Assembly: GCF_015191005.1 (NCBI RefSeq) | Contig: NZ_CP040442.1 | Coordinates: forward strand, 868,001 to 932,000 | Source: Kaistella flava (ex Peng et al. 2021) | GTDB lineage: Bacteria; Bacteroidota; Bacteroidia; Flavobacteriales; Weeksellaceae | Length of the DNA stretch: 64,000 nucleotides | Direction of reading: 5' to 3' | The notes under the pieces: model-generated | Told to the model about the DNA's origin: nothing | What the model saw: only the letters and a program-made list of their open reading frames with translations | Databases searched by the model: none | Shown here: piece after piece, positions 46,601 through 56,160 of the stretch | How the letters are laid out: every line of letters begins with the position of its first letter | How positions within the stretch are numbered: the first letter of the stretch is position 1 | Program-made: the position numbers and the translations under genes

Positions 46601-47614
46601 CAAACGGTAAATGGTTGTGAAAGCACTCAAAAAATTGCTGTAAAAGTTATCGTTACCAATGGCGGAATTCCGGCAAAAGATTTCCCTTGGTCATTTTGTA
46701 ATGATACCATAGGAAATACTAAAACTGATAATCTTAACAATTACAAAGGAAATTTAATTACAAATCCAACGAATTATATTTTTGAATTTTTCGATGCTAA
46801 TAATCAAGTTATTCCAAATCCGGCAAACGTTGATTTGAATTATGGTTCTAATTTATTTAATGTAAAAATCTCTAATTCATTAGGTTGTTTCAACTTTGTG
46901 AAATTGAATTTAACGCTGAATCCAAAACCGATTTTAAATCTTCGGCTAAACGAAGAATTCTGCAATGGTCAAACAGCAAAATTAGATGCAGGAAGTGGTT
47001 TTGATTCCTATGAATGGACGAAAGATAATTCTCCAACAGTCATTTCAAAAAAGCAAATTTTGATCGTTTCAGAAGCAGGGAAATATTCAATTAAAGTCAA
47101 AAATAGTTTTTGTGAAAATACGGCATCGGTAACCGTCACCCAATCAATCATTGCAACGATTGTTGGAATTCAGATTGTGAACAATACCGCAACCGTTCAA
47201 ATGTCGAATTCTGGTGATTTCGAATATTCGCTGGACAATCTTAAATGGCAGGATTCTAATGTATTCAAAAACTTATCGAATGGGAATTTTACCGTTTTTG
47301 TTAAAACTAAATTGGGTTGTATTATCGGCTCAATGAACCTTACTATTTTTAGTATTCCTAATGCTTTCAGCCCGGATGCAGATGGAATAAACGATACCTG
47401 GAAAATCGATGGCATCGAAAATTATCCAAACTCTGAAATTCAGGTTTTCGACCGTTTCGGAACTTTAGTTTTACAGAAAATAACCAACGGAACGTTCGAA
47501 TGGGATGGATTTTCTAACTCACGCGTTCTCCCAACAGGAAATTATTGGTATGTCATAAAAGTATCTGATGGACGATTATTAAACGGCTGGGTTTTAATTA
47601 AAAATAGAAATTAA
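43643..47614 (+). CDS. T9SS-secreted SBBP-repeat protein, paralog 1
   Basis: 1323 residues from the ATG at 43643, giving signal peptide FSFSTTLFSQ. The N-terminal conserved domain (ENKGQIVDQDG, then LNVQLKNEGFSYDVY, ends near NLRFGEMQENIPHSW) is followed by SBBP-type beta-propeller repeats (about 270-690), Ig-like and repeated FCSAQNPTISN-type modules, and a C-terminal CHU_C/type-B sorting domain (IPNAFSPDADGINDTWKIDG to the end GWVLIKNRN). Such proteins are exported by the type IX system. The tail is nearly identical to that of the paralog at 50062. Confidence 0.88.
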   Translation: MKQTLLFLFLFSFSTTLFSQKSKNNSNAFFYENKGQIVDQDGKENSKVKYLLNIGGLNVQLKNEGFSYDVYDVRKTLIKRKKRKEDNLSVKDKQRPEYDLKFQFHRVDINFVGANRNSQIIAEGKSEDYDNYYNLPNKPEGVENVHRFEKVTYKNLYSNIDLVFFKPKDTLKPVEYNFIVNPGGKISDIQLKFSGAKTKLKDGKLSMNLRFGEMQENIPHSWEEEGIAKNTISVQFKDLGNQTFGFASEKNISDKVVVIDPVPTRIWGSYFGGNGEDYGFIKADKNNNIYVFGTTGSVNNIATTGSYQSNLAGGRDAFISKISKDGQRFWGTYYGKPYFDITGSVDFDDQFNVYTAIVSQKPNPRYPGNYYYWHQKLVLLKLNPNGILIFNKEIGSETGNPSYNAYGDETEINDVKVFNNKVYFTGYTRIDGFGTPGTFQANLNSGQSGFLSKFDAVTGDLDYFTYIGGIGSTSFYTIFNADSTGIEILGTTSTLNFPMVDAFQVLNNQGSNGSNGLYVKFSEAGNLVKSSYIGANEYYYFLSAQRFGDEVMFGARMQTKNKFCYYLVDTSLKIIKDYKEVTVFNNDGDIYIDRQRNIFTSGRASPNDSWVNQVTTSGAYMPKIGQYISAFFTKYDSNFQKIWSTFYQGDGGTQIGMIIKDYADNLYFSGMSSNNKTGIATPGTFQQVGGHPSNDIFIAKFADCASNVTVSFVPTCINQNLQLNASGGTSYEWFGPNGFTSTLQNPIRVNAQASDSGEYFVRITGGQSCGGIFSVIVNIGSPTLPNLDIPNLPNITAFCKITVTAIPTATTGCGTKINATTTDPLSYNTPGNYIIHWNYDDGNGHTLNQNQNVIVQGVALPTANATQNFCLIDAPKISDIIIYGTDIQWYDVNNNLLNPNTILVNGKEYFATQTLSACESAKQKVLVNVNNPNPPTGNATQDFCSAQNPTISNIILIEQNVKWYDGIGTLLPLTTPLVDGKTYYATQTVNGCESTQKIAVKVIVTNGGIPAKDFPWSFCNDTIGNTKTDNLNNYKGNLITNPTNYIFEFFDANNQVIPNPANVDLNYGSNLFNVKISNSLGCFNFVKLNLTLNPKPILNLRLNEEFCNGQTAKLDAGSGFDSYEWTKDNSPTVISKKQILIVSEAGKYSIKVKNSFCENTASVTVTQSIIATIVGIQIVNNTATVQMSNSGDFEYSLDNLKWQDSNVFKNLSNGNFTVFVKTKLGCIIGSMNLTIFSIPNAFSPDADGINDTWKIDGIENYPNSEIQVFDRFGTLVLQKITNGTFEWDGFSNSRVLPTGNYWYVIKVSDGRLLNGWVLIKNRN

Positions 47615-47742
47615 TTAGAAATAAGTCCATCATCAATCTGATCAGTAACAACTATTCAGTGAATTCATTCTGTTAATTTTTGACCTTATATTTTATGAAA
47701 AATCTGTTTCTTTTCTTTATATTAGCATTTGATATTTAACAT

Positions 47743-48312
47743 ATGATTCCAGAATTCTTTTCTGAGATGCCGGCTTTGCAACAAGCGTTCTGGTATCTCG
47801 CTTTTTTCGCCAGTTTAATCTTTATTTTTCAAACCATTTTGACTTTTTTAGGCACCGATGCTTCTGCTGATTTAGATGCAGACTTCAATGGTGATTTTCA
47901 TAATGTAGAAGCTCCTTTTGAACTGTTTTCTTTTCGAAACTTAATCAATTTCTTATTAGGATTTGGTTGGACAGGCGTTGCTTTTTATGGCAAAATGAAC
48001 GAGGCATTTTTAGTAATAATCGCTTTTATAGTCGGAATTATTTTCGTCGGCATCTTCTTTTTCATTATTAAACAAATTCTAAAATTACAGGAAGACAATA
48101 CCTTTAATCTGAATAATACTTTAGGAAAAACGGCTCAGGTTTATATTAATATCCCTGCTAATAAATCAGGTTCCGGAAAAGTACAATTGAGCGTTAATGG
48201 AAGTTTCCATGAATTAGAAGCATTTACGGAAGAGGATGAAAAAATCAGTTCAGGAGAAACGGTGCGAGTTGTGAGAATTGAAAATCAAGTTTTATTTGTA
48301 GAAAAAATTTAA
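47743..48312 (+). CDS. NfeD-like membrane protein, flotillin partner
   Basis: 189 residues. Membrane segments lie near 15-35, 65-85 and 90-110, and a cytoplasmic OB-fold-like tail follows (LGKTAQVYINIPANKSGSGKV, then GETVRVVRIENQVLFVEK). This resembles the NfeD/YuaF family, whose genes usually precede a flotillin gene as here (15 bp spacing). Family proteins act in membrane microdomain organisation and protein quality control. Confidence 0.8.
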   Translation: MIPEFFSEMPALQQAFWYLAFFASLIFIFQTILTFLGTDASADLDADFNGDFHNVEAPFELFSFRNLINFLLGFGWTGVAFYGKMNEAFLVIIAFIVGIIFVGIFFFIIKQILKLQEDNTFNLNNTLGKTAQVYINIPANKSGSGKVQLSVNGSFHELEAFTEEDEKISSGETVRVVRIENQVLFVEKI

Positions 48313-48326
48313 AAAAATAGTATTTA

Positions 48327-49898
48327 ATGGAAGGATTTATTCTTATTGGCATTGGTTCATTCGTCGTGTTTGTTACCATTCTTGCTCTAGTTTCGAGGTA
48401 CAAAAGGTGTCCCTCAGATAAAATTTTAGTGGTTTATGGTAAAACCGGCGGACAGTCTGCAAAATGTATTCACGGTGGTGGTGCTTTTATTTGGCCGGTC
48501 ATTCAGGATTATGCTTATCTTGATCTTAAGCCAATTTCTATTGAAGCCAATTTAACCAACGCCCTTTCGAAACAAAATATTAGAGTTGACGTTCCATGTC
48601 GATTTACGATTGCGATTTCTACAGAACCGGATTCTATGGGAAATGCTGCGGAAAGACTTTTGGGCTTAAGTACAGAACAAATTCAGGAACTTTCTAAAGA
48701 TATCCTTTTCGGACAATTGCGTTTGGTAGTTGCGATGATGACGATTGAAGAAATTAATTCTGACAGAGATAAATTTCTTGAAAATATTTCTAAAAACGTT
48801 GATAATGAATTAAAGAAAATCGGTTTAAAATTGATCAACGTCAACGTTACCGATATTAAAGATGAATCTGGATATATTGAAGCTTTAGGAAAAGAAGCTG
48901 CGGCGAAAGCAATTAACGAAGCGAAAATTTCTGTTGCTGAACAGGAAAAAATCGGGGAAACCGGAAAAGCAATGGCCGATAGAGAACGCGATACTCAGAT
49001 TGCCGAAACGCATAGAGATCGTGATGTGAAAATTGCCATTACTCAAAAAGACCGGGAAGTAAGTATTGCTTCTGCCGGAAAAGACGAAAGTATTGGAAAA
49101 GCAGTGGCGGAAAAAGAAGCCAGAATTGCAACTTCCGAAGCGAATTCATTAGCTGTAAAAGGAGAAAACGAAGCAAAAATTACCATCGCACAGTCAGATG
49201 CATTGCGTCGTGAAAAAGAAGCAGAAGCAATGAAAATTGCAACGACTGCCGAAAAAGTACAGGCTGCAAAAGCTTTGGAAGAATCTTATGTTGCTGAACA
49301 GAAAGCTGAAAAAGCCAGAGCAGAAAGAGAGCGCGCTACCCAAAATGCAAATATTGTTATTCACGCCGAAATTGCAAAACAAAAGCAAATCATCGAAGCT
49401 GAAGCCGACGCCGAAAAAATCCGTTTAAATGCAAAAGGTGAAGCTGATGCGATCTTCGCAAAAATGGAAGCTGAAGCAAAAGGTTTATTTGAAATCTTAA
49501 CCAAGCAAGCCGAAGGTTACGACCGTATTATTAAAGCTGCAGGTGGCGACACGAATAGTGCGTTCCAATTGCTATTGATTGAGAAATTACCAGAATTGGT
49601 AAAAACACAGGTTGAAGCGGTGAAGAATATTAAGATCGATAAAATCACCGTTTGGGATGGTGGAAATAATACAGAAGGAAATACTTCTACTGCGAATTTT
49701 GTTTCTGGAATGATGAAATCTGTTCCGCCTTTGAATGATTTATTTAATATGGCTGGTTTGAATTTACCGACTTATCTTAAAGGGGAAGAACCAAAGGAGG
49801 CAACGATCATTAAAGAAAAAACTAAAGTGGTTTATCCACAGAAACCGAAAGAAGAACCTGAAATTAAAAAAGATGATTCTTCTGAAGAACCTTCTTAA
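48327..49898 (+). CDS. Flotillin-family membrane scaffold protein
   Basis: 523 residues. N-terminal membrane anchor (GIGSFVVFVTILALVS), an SPHFB/PHB domain (about 30-200, including VPCRFTIAISTEPDSM), then a long EA-repeat coiled coil (about 200-410) with many KEAEA/REKEAE motifs, and a flexible C-terminal tail ending in KEEPEIKKDDSSEEPS. This is the typical FloT/YqiK layout. Operon with the NfeD-like gene; a terminator follows. Confidence 0.9.
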   Translation: MEGFILIGIGSFVVFVTILALVSRYKRCPSDKILVVYGKTGGQSAKCIHGGGAFIWPVIQDYAYLDLKPISIEANLTNALSKQNIRVDVPCRFTIAISTEPDSMGNAAERLLGLSTEQIQELSKDILFGQLRLVVAMMTIEEINSDRDKFLENISKNVDNELKKIGLKLINVNVTDIKDESGYIEALGKEAAAKAINEAKISVAEQEKIGETGKAMADRERDTQIAETHRDRDVKIAITQKDREVSIASAGKDESIGKAVAEKEARIATSEANSLAVKGENEAKITIAQSDALRREKEAEAMKIATTAEKVQAAKALEESYVAEQKAEKARAERERATQNANIVIHAEIAKQKQIIEAEADAEKIRLNAKGEADAIFAKMEAEAKGLFEILTKQAEGYDRIIKAAGGDTNSAFQLLLIEKLPELVKTQVEAVKNIKIDKITVWDGGNNTEGNTSTANFVSGMMKSVPPLNDLFNMAGLNLPTYLKGEEPKEATIIKEKTKVVYPQKPKEEPEIKKDDSSEEPS

Positions 49899-49907
49899 TA
49901 AATGACC

Positions 49908-49936
49908 AAAAAGAGCAGAAATTTCTGCTCTTTTTT
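49908..49936 (+). terminator. Terminator of the flotillin operon
   Basis: Perfect palindrome AGAGCAGAAATTTCTGCTCT with A- and T-rich flanks. The identical stem is used at 54090. Confidence 0.85.
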
Positions 49937-50014
49937 ATTTTGACTTAAAACCATTTCTATATCTGAAAGCTTTGATTATAATTGATGGTTAATAGTATTT
50001 ATCAAGTTTTTCAT

Positions 50015-50046
50015 TTTGGTCATCAATCTAGAATAATTTATATTTG
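50015..50046 (+). promoter_or_regulatory. Promoter of the second SBBP gene
   Basis: TTTG (50015-50018), 20 bp, then TATATTTG (50039-50046): a textbook Bacteroidota promoter. The sequence after it (AGCATATTTATTTTAATGA) resembles the leader of paralog 1. Confidence 0.7.
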
Positions 50047-50061
50047 AGCATATTTATTTTA

Positions 50062-53000
50062 ATGAAAAAACTCTTTATATTTTCTTTCCTTTTTACTTTG
50101 AGTACTACTCTATTTTCCCAAAATCAAAAATCAGGTTCTGACTATTTTTTCTACGAAAACAAAGGACAAATTGTTGATCAAAAAGGCAAAGAAAATTCTG
50201 CTGTCCAATATCTTTTTCATTCAAACGGTCTTAATGTTCAACTTAAAAATGGGGGATTTTCCTATGATGTTTATGAAGTCAAGAAAACTTTAATAAAGAA
50301 AAATAAGCACCATAAGAATTCAATTTCAAACCGAGAAAAAACGCTCCTGATTATGATTTAAATTATCAATTTCACCGAGTTGATATTGATTTTATAAATG
50401 GAAATAAAAATCCAGAAATCATTGCAGAAGGGGAATCCAAGGATTACGAGAATTATTATAATATTCCAGGAAAGCCAAATGGTGTTACGAACGTTCGTCG
50501 TTACAAAAAGTTAACTTATAAGAATCTTTACCCCAATATTGATCTTGTTTTCTTTAAACCAAATGACAGTTTAAAACCGATTGAATATAATTTCATCGTT
50601 AATCCTGGTGGAAGAATTTCTGATATACAATTAAAATTCAAGGGAGCAAAAACCCAATTGAAAAACGGTAAAATATCGATGAATTTACGTTTTGGGGAAA
50701 TGCAGGAAAATATTCCACATTCTTGGGAAGAGGAAGGATTAAACAAAAATCCAATTGAGATTGGATTTAGAAATCTCGGAAATGAAACATTCGGTTTTAC
50801 ATCAGCCAAAGATATATCTGACAAAGTGGTCGTAATTGATCCGGTTCCGAATAGAATGTGGTCAAGTTACTACGGTGGTGATTCTACCGATTACGTTAGC
50901 GAAATTGTTACTGATAAGCTTGGGAATGTGTGTATTACCGGCAATACATTTAGTACTACTAACATTGCTACAGCGGGTGGATTTATTACCTCAGTTTATA
51001 TGCCAAGTAACCTAGATTCTTACGTTATGAAGATGGACTCCAATGGTTTTAAACTTTGGGGAACTTATACAAATGGATCAGTTGCTGATATTAATATTGA
51101 CAGTTACAATAATGTTATATCGACAGGAAACGTCTATTTTCTTAGTCATATTGGTACTCCTGGAACTCACAAACCCAATCACAATAATTATAATCATGAT
51201 GCTTACATTTTAAAATTAAACCCAAATGGAATTAGAGAATGGGGAACTTTTTATGGTGGTCCCGGTGAAGAATATATTTATGGATCTTCAATAGATATAA
51301 ATGATAACGTCATTATTGTTGGTTATACAGAAAGTTCTACGGAAATAGCAAGTGCTTCTGCGCATCAACAAAACAGAAGTGGCTACTCAAAAGATGGTTT
51401 CATTGCAAAGATTAATACTTTCGGACAAAGAGTTTGGGGAACCTATTATGGAGGTAGTGGAGAAGATATACTAAAGGACTGTGCTCTAGATGAAGCAGGT
51501 AATATTTATATCATTGGAGAAACTTCAAGCAATGATAATATGATTTTTGGCATCCCGTATAAAGCGCTGAAAGATGGACCAATTGATGCGGTTTTAGCCC
51601 TTTTCAGCCAATCTGGCGACATCATTTTCGGAACATATTATGGAGGAGAAAATAACGAATATTTTACTAAAATTGATTATGCTGATCAAAAAGTAATTAT
51701 TTCTGGAAACTCAAACAGTACCACAAAATTATCGACTCCAAATGCTCCTTACCCAACTCCAGTTGTCGGTTCGAATTCCCTGGGATCTATATTTTCCTTA
51801 TTTGACAAAAACGGACAGCTTTTGATGGGCAGCTATTTTTACAATAAAATTACTGATTGCGGATTTGACTTTGATGGAAATATTTTGATCGCAGGTTCAA
51901 CAACAACAGATGGATTGGCAACGCCAAATTCTTTTCAACCTCTTCGATACAATTATTCAGAAGATGCTTTTGCCATTAAATATGACGTGAATAATTACAG
52001 TAAAATTTGGGGAACCTATTTCGGAGGCGACAGTTTTGAAGTTGAAACAGCTTTACATGTTGATAAAATTTTAAAAAATATTTATTTAGGGGGAAGAACC
52101 TATAGTTCTATAAACATCGCATCACCAAACGCTTATCAAAAAAACAAATACAACACTTGGGAAGATGGTTATGTTGTCAAATTCAATTATTGCCAAAATA
52201 ATGTTTCTGCTTCTGCCAATTCAAATATTTGTCCAGGGTCTGAAATCAAATTGTTGGCGACCGGCGGAACTTCTTATTCCTGGACCGGACCAAATGGATT
52301 TACATCTTCGTTACCTAATCCTATAATTACGAATGCAAGTTCTATACATGACGGAATATATATCTGCGCTATTTCAGGAACTGGCGATTGTGATGGATCT
52401 TATTCTGTAACCGTAAAAGTTGAAGATATTACTGCACCAATTCCGAATGTTACTAATCTGCCAACAATCACCGGAAATTGTAAAACAGTTATAACTACTT
52501 TTCCTACCGCGTTTGATAATTGTACTGGAAATATTGTGGGAACAACTGCAGATCCAATGCAATATTCGTTACCGGGAAATTATGTTATTCACTGGATTTA
52601 TAAAGATGGAAATGGAAATAGTTCTACCCAAGACCAAAATGTTATCATTACAAGTGAACCTTTGCCAACTGCTAATTCAGTTCAGGATTTCTGTTTAATT
52701 GATAATCCTAAAATTTCAACTATTCAAATTACAGGAACTTCCGTAAAATGGTACGATGCAGCCGGAACTCTTTTAAATAGAAATACGCCGTTAGTCAATG
52801 GAACAAAATATTTTGCCACCCAAACTTTAAATGGTTGTGAAAGTGCTCAAAAAGAAATTTTAGTTAACGTCAATGATCCAAATGCTCCAACAGGAAATGC
52901 AACTCAGGATTTCTGCTCGGCGCAAAATCCTACAATTTCAAATATTATCCTTATTGAACAAAATGTAAAATGGTACAACGGAATTGGAACTCTTTTACCA

Positions 53001-54056
53001 CGAACTACACCACTTGTTGATGGTGAAACGTATTATTCAACTCAGACGGTAAATGGTTGTGAAAGTACTCAGAAAACTGCTGTAACCGTTTCAATTACCA
53101 ATGGCGGAATTCCGGCAATAGATTTTCCTTGGTCATTTTGTAATGATACCATAGGAAATACTAAAACTGATAATCTTAACAATTACAAAGGAAATTTAAT
53201 TACAAATTCAACGAATTATATTTTTGAATTTTTCGATGCGAACAATCAAGTTATTCCAAATCCTGCAAACGTCAATTTAAATATTGGTTCTAATTTATTT
53301 AACGTAAAAATCTCTAATTCATTGGGGTGTTTCAACTTTGTGAAATTGAATTTAACGCTGAATCCAAAACCGATTTTAAATCTTCCGTTAAACAAAGAAT
53401 TTTGTAATGGTCAAACGGTAACATTAGATGCAGGAAGTGGTTTTGATTCCTATGAATGGACCAAAGATGATTCTCCAACGGTCATTTCAAAAAAGCAAAT
53501 TTTGGTCGTTTCAGAAGCAGGGAAATATTCAATTAAAGTCAAAAATAGTTTTTGTGAAAATACGGCGTCGGTAAATGTGACCCAATCTGTGATTGCGAAC
53601 ATCGTGGGAATTCAAATTATTAATAATACCGCAGCGGTTCAAATGTCTGCTGCTGGTGATTTTGAATACTCTTTGGATAATATAACCTGGCAGAATTTAA
53701 ATATATTTAAAAACCTTTCCAATGGAAATTTTACCGTTTTTGTTAAAACTAAATCAGGTTGTATTATTGGCTCAATGAACTTTAGCATCTTCAGTATTCC
53801 AAATGCTTTCAGTCCGGATGCAGATGGAATAAACGATACCTGGAAAATCGATGGCATCGAAAATTATCCAAACTCTGAAATTCAGGTTTTCGACCGTTTC
53901 GGAACTCTGGTCTTCCAGAAAATCACCAACGGAACTTTCGAATGGGACGGATTCTCCAACTCACGAGTTCTACCAACAGGAAATTATTGGTACGTCATAA
54001 AAGTATCTGACGGAAGATTATTAAACGGTTGGGTTTTAATTAAAAATAGAAATTAA
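50062..54056 (+). pseudogene. T9SS-secreted SBBP-repeat protein, paralog 2, frameshifted
   Basis: Same architecture as the gene at 43643: signal peptide TLSTTLFSQ, N-terminal domain, propeller, Ig-like modules and type-B sorting tail. Reading frame 1 stops at 50361. Homology continues in another frame (NAPDYDLNYQFHRVDIDF) without a gap, so one base is missing in the A-run at 50336-50341. The remaining 1200 codons are open to 54056. Could be a true one-base deletion, a phase-variable or slippage site, or a sequencing error. The intact frame of the rest argues for recent loss or no loss at all. Confidence 0.8.
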
Positions 54057-54082
54057 ACAAAAGATTCTTTCGAAGATTCCAT

Positions 54083-54113
54083 AAAAAAAAGAGCAGAAAT
54101 TTCTGCTCTTTTA
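54083..54113 (+). terminator. Terminator after SBBP paralog 2
   Basis: GAGCAGAAATTTCTGCTC (54091-54108) flanked by A8 and T-rich sequence. Same stem as at 49908. Probably bidirectional, also serving the convergent CvfB-like gene. Confidence 0.82.
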
Positions 54114-54135
54114 TATTTTAATAGATTACCTAATT

Positions 54136-54978
54136 CTAAACTTTTTCGTCCTCCGCAATTAATCGAATTTTATCTTCCAAAATTTCAATCTTCTTATCAC
54201 GGTACAAACCACCAATGGCTTTCTTGAAATTCTTCTTGCTCATTTGCAATTCGTCTTTAATTTCGTCTGGCGTAGATTTATCAGAAAGATAGATTAAACC
54301 GTAATTTAATTCTAATTTATCGATAATCATTTTCTGAAATTCATCAATATTTTCATAACCTTCTGGCTGAAGAGAAACATCGATTTTACCGTCTTCTCGA
54401 ATAGATTTGATGTAACCGATTTCTTCTGACAATGGGAATAATCTTTTGTAAACATCAGAAGTATAAATCAAACCGACATATTCTTTGTTCACAATCACAT
54501 TCCAGCCTAATTCACTTTCGCCAGCGATAATTAAGTTCACTTTCTCCCCTCTTTGAAAAGGCAGATTTTCGTAATGTGGATTTTTCTTATATCTCGTCGT
54601 TCCCGTAACTAAGCCTAAAACGTCATCAATATAAACTTGAACCAAATATCTTTTCCCTTCCAGGATTTTTGCGCGCTGCTGTTTGTATGGAACGAATAAA
54701 TCTTTGATAATTCCCCAGTCCATAAAAGCACCAGCTGGCAAACTTTGTACACAAGTCATTACCGCAAACTCTCCTACTTCAGCGTTTGCTTTTTCGGTCG
54801 TTGCTTTTAATTTATCATCATCCTGATAAACGAATACTTCCATTTCATCACCAATTTCAGCATCTTCAGAAGCGAAAATTTTAGGCAGAAAACATCTTAT
54901 ACCTTCTTCATCTTCCAGAAATAATCCTGAATAATTTTTTTCTGCGATTTTTAATAATTGAGTTTTTCCGATGTTCAT
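54136..54978 (-). CDS. CvfB-like S1-domain RNA-binding protein
   Basis: 280 residues. Three S1-like OB folds (residues about 5-65, 70-140, 145-215; see AFMDWGIIKDLFVPYKQQ and VNKEYVGLIYTSDVY) followed by a C-terminal winged helix (DEIKDELQMSKKNFKKAI). This is the CvfB/YitL layout. Known members bind RNA and affect regulator expression. Cytoplasmic, single gene, full length. Confidence 0.88.
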   Translation of the reverse strand: MNIGKTQLLKIAEKNYSGLFLEDEEGIRCFLPKIFASEDAEIGDEMEVFVYQDDDKLKATTEKANAEVGEFAVMTCVQSLPAGAFMDWGIIKDLFVPYKQQRAKILEGKRYLVQVYIDDVLGLVTGTTRYKKNPHYENLPFQRGEKVNLIIAGESELGWNVIVNKEYVGLIYTSDVYKRLFPLSEEIGYIKSIREDGKIDVSLQPEGYENIDEFQKMIIDKLELNYGLIYLSDKSTPDEIKDELQMSKKNFKKAIGGLYRDKKIEILEDKIRLIAEDEKV

Positions 54979-55078
54979 AATGAAGGTGACTAAAAGTAAA
55001 TATTTGTAAGGTGCAAAGATAAGGTATTTTCTCAGAAATTTTCGGGAATGGTTGTTGCTATTGCTAAAGAAAAATTAT

Positions 55079-56095
55079 ATGAAATCACTCCTTCAATATA
55101 GTTCTGACCTCGACCAACTTTCAGCCGCAGAAAATAGTGATTTAGCAAAAGCGGTAAAGTCCGTAGAACAGTTTATAAAAAGTTCTTCAAAAATAAGCAA
55201 GGTTAATCATGCCACCCGCGATGCTCATTCAAAAACATATGCCACCGTAAAAGCGCGTTTAACAATATCCGAAGATTTACCTGAATTTATAACCGATATT
55301 TTCGACCAAAAGGAATACGAACTTTTAGCACGTTTCTCAAATGGAAATTTGGTTATTAATAAAAAAGGAAGAGATACTCCACTATACGGATTTTCATTAA
55401 AAATTAAAAAGGTAAAAGGTCAGGATGCGAATTTTCCTTTGGTTAATTTCCCTTTATTTCCAACGAATTCACCTTCAATATTTTTAAATTTTTTCAGATC
55501 AGTGAATACTTTTTTAGTAACGAAACAGGATAATTTTCTAGTTTCAGTTTTAGATCTACCTTCGCTGATCAAAAACAGTTTATCTCTTTTCATTTCTATG
55601 TTTTCGGTAGATGTTTTAAAGAAAATAATCAAATTTATACCGAAACGAAAAGACTTTTTCTTTTCCTTTAATTATGATGGAATTGGCTGTTATCGTCTTG
55701 GGAATTACATCATGAAAATTGGTTTAAAACCCGTCAGAAACCTTTCTGGTATTGGCGAGAACGAATCTCAGCAGGAATCGATTACAGAATTTATTTCCCT
55801 ACAAGACTCAAATTTTCTCTTAACCATTCAATTGTGTGAAAATTTAGAAAATCAACCTGTCAATGATTTAATGAAGACCTGGAAAAATGCACCGGAATAT
55901 TGTTTAGGAAAAATTGTAATTCCCCAGGATTCCCTTCTTGATTCTAATGATCCCGAAATTGAAAATCTAAATTTCAATCCATTTGAAAACGCTGAAAACC
56001 TACAGCCCGTTGGGAAAATTCAACAAATCAGAAAGCAAATATATGAAGCATCAATTGCGACACGAAATAAATTGAATGTCAATAAATCAAATTAA
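55079..56095 (+). CDS. Catalase-fold heme protein
   Basis: 338 residues from the ATG at 55079. Distal-histidine region NHATRDAHSKTYATVKARL, ARFSNG and PLYGFSLKIKKVKG correspond to catalase core strands. Near the C-terminus LNFNPFENAENLQPVGKI precedes RKQIYEASIATR, where R-x3-Y-x6-R (Y322) matches the proximal heme tyrosine pattern. It is much shorter than true catalases, so it belongs to the small catalase-related family (peroxidase or fatty-acid hydroperoxide chemistry). Divergent from the CvfB-like gene. Confidence 0.78.
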   Translation: MKSLLQYSSDLDQLSAAENSDLAKAVKSVEQFIKSSSKISKVNHATRDAHSKTYATVKARLTISEDLPEFITDIFDQKEYELLARFSNGNLVINKKGRDTPLYGFSLKIKKVKGQDANFPLVNFPLFPTNSPSIFLNFFRSVNTFLVTKQDNFLVSVLDLPSLIKNSLSLFISMFSVDVLKKIIKFIPKRKDFFFSFNYDGIGCYRLGNYIMKIGLKPVRNLSGIGENESQQESITEFISLQDSNFLLTIQLCENLENQPVNDLMKTWKNAPEYCLGKIVIPQDSLLDSNDPEIENLNFNPFENAENLQPVGKIQQIRKQIYEASIATRNKLNVNKSN

Positions 56096-56098
56096 TGC

Positions 56099-56128
56099 AA
56101 AAAAAAGAGAAGCCGAAACTTCTCTATT
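56099..56128 (-). terminator. Terminator between the catalase-like and DUF4476 genes
   Basis: AGAGAAG and CTTCTCT pair around CCGAAA. The A-run on the left gives a good T-run on the minus strand, so it best serves the DUF4476 gene. The same hairpin is repeated at 57404 and 57575. Confidence 0.75.
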
Positions 56129-56160
56129 AATATGATCAAACGAACAAGTCGTAAATTATT

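Noticed and set aside
50336..50342. Programmed -1 frameshift at AAAAAAC
   Set aside because: The heptamer looks right, but it is not in the X-XXY-YYZ phase of the upstream frame; a one-base deletion is simpler.
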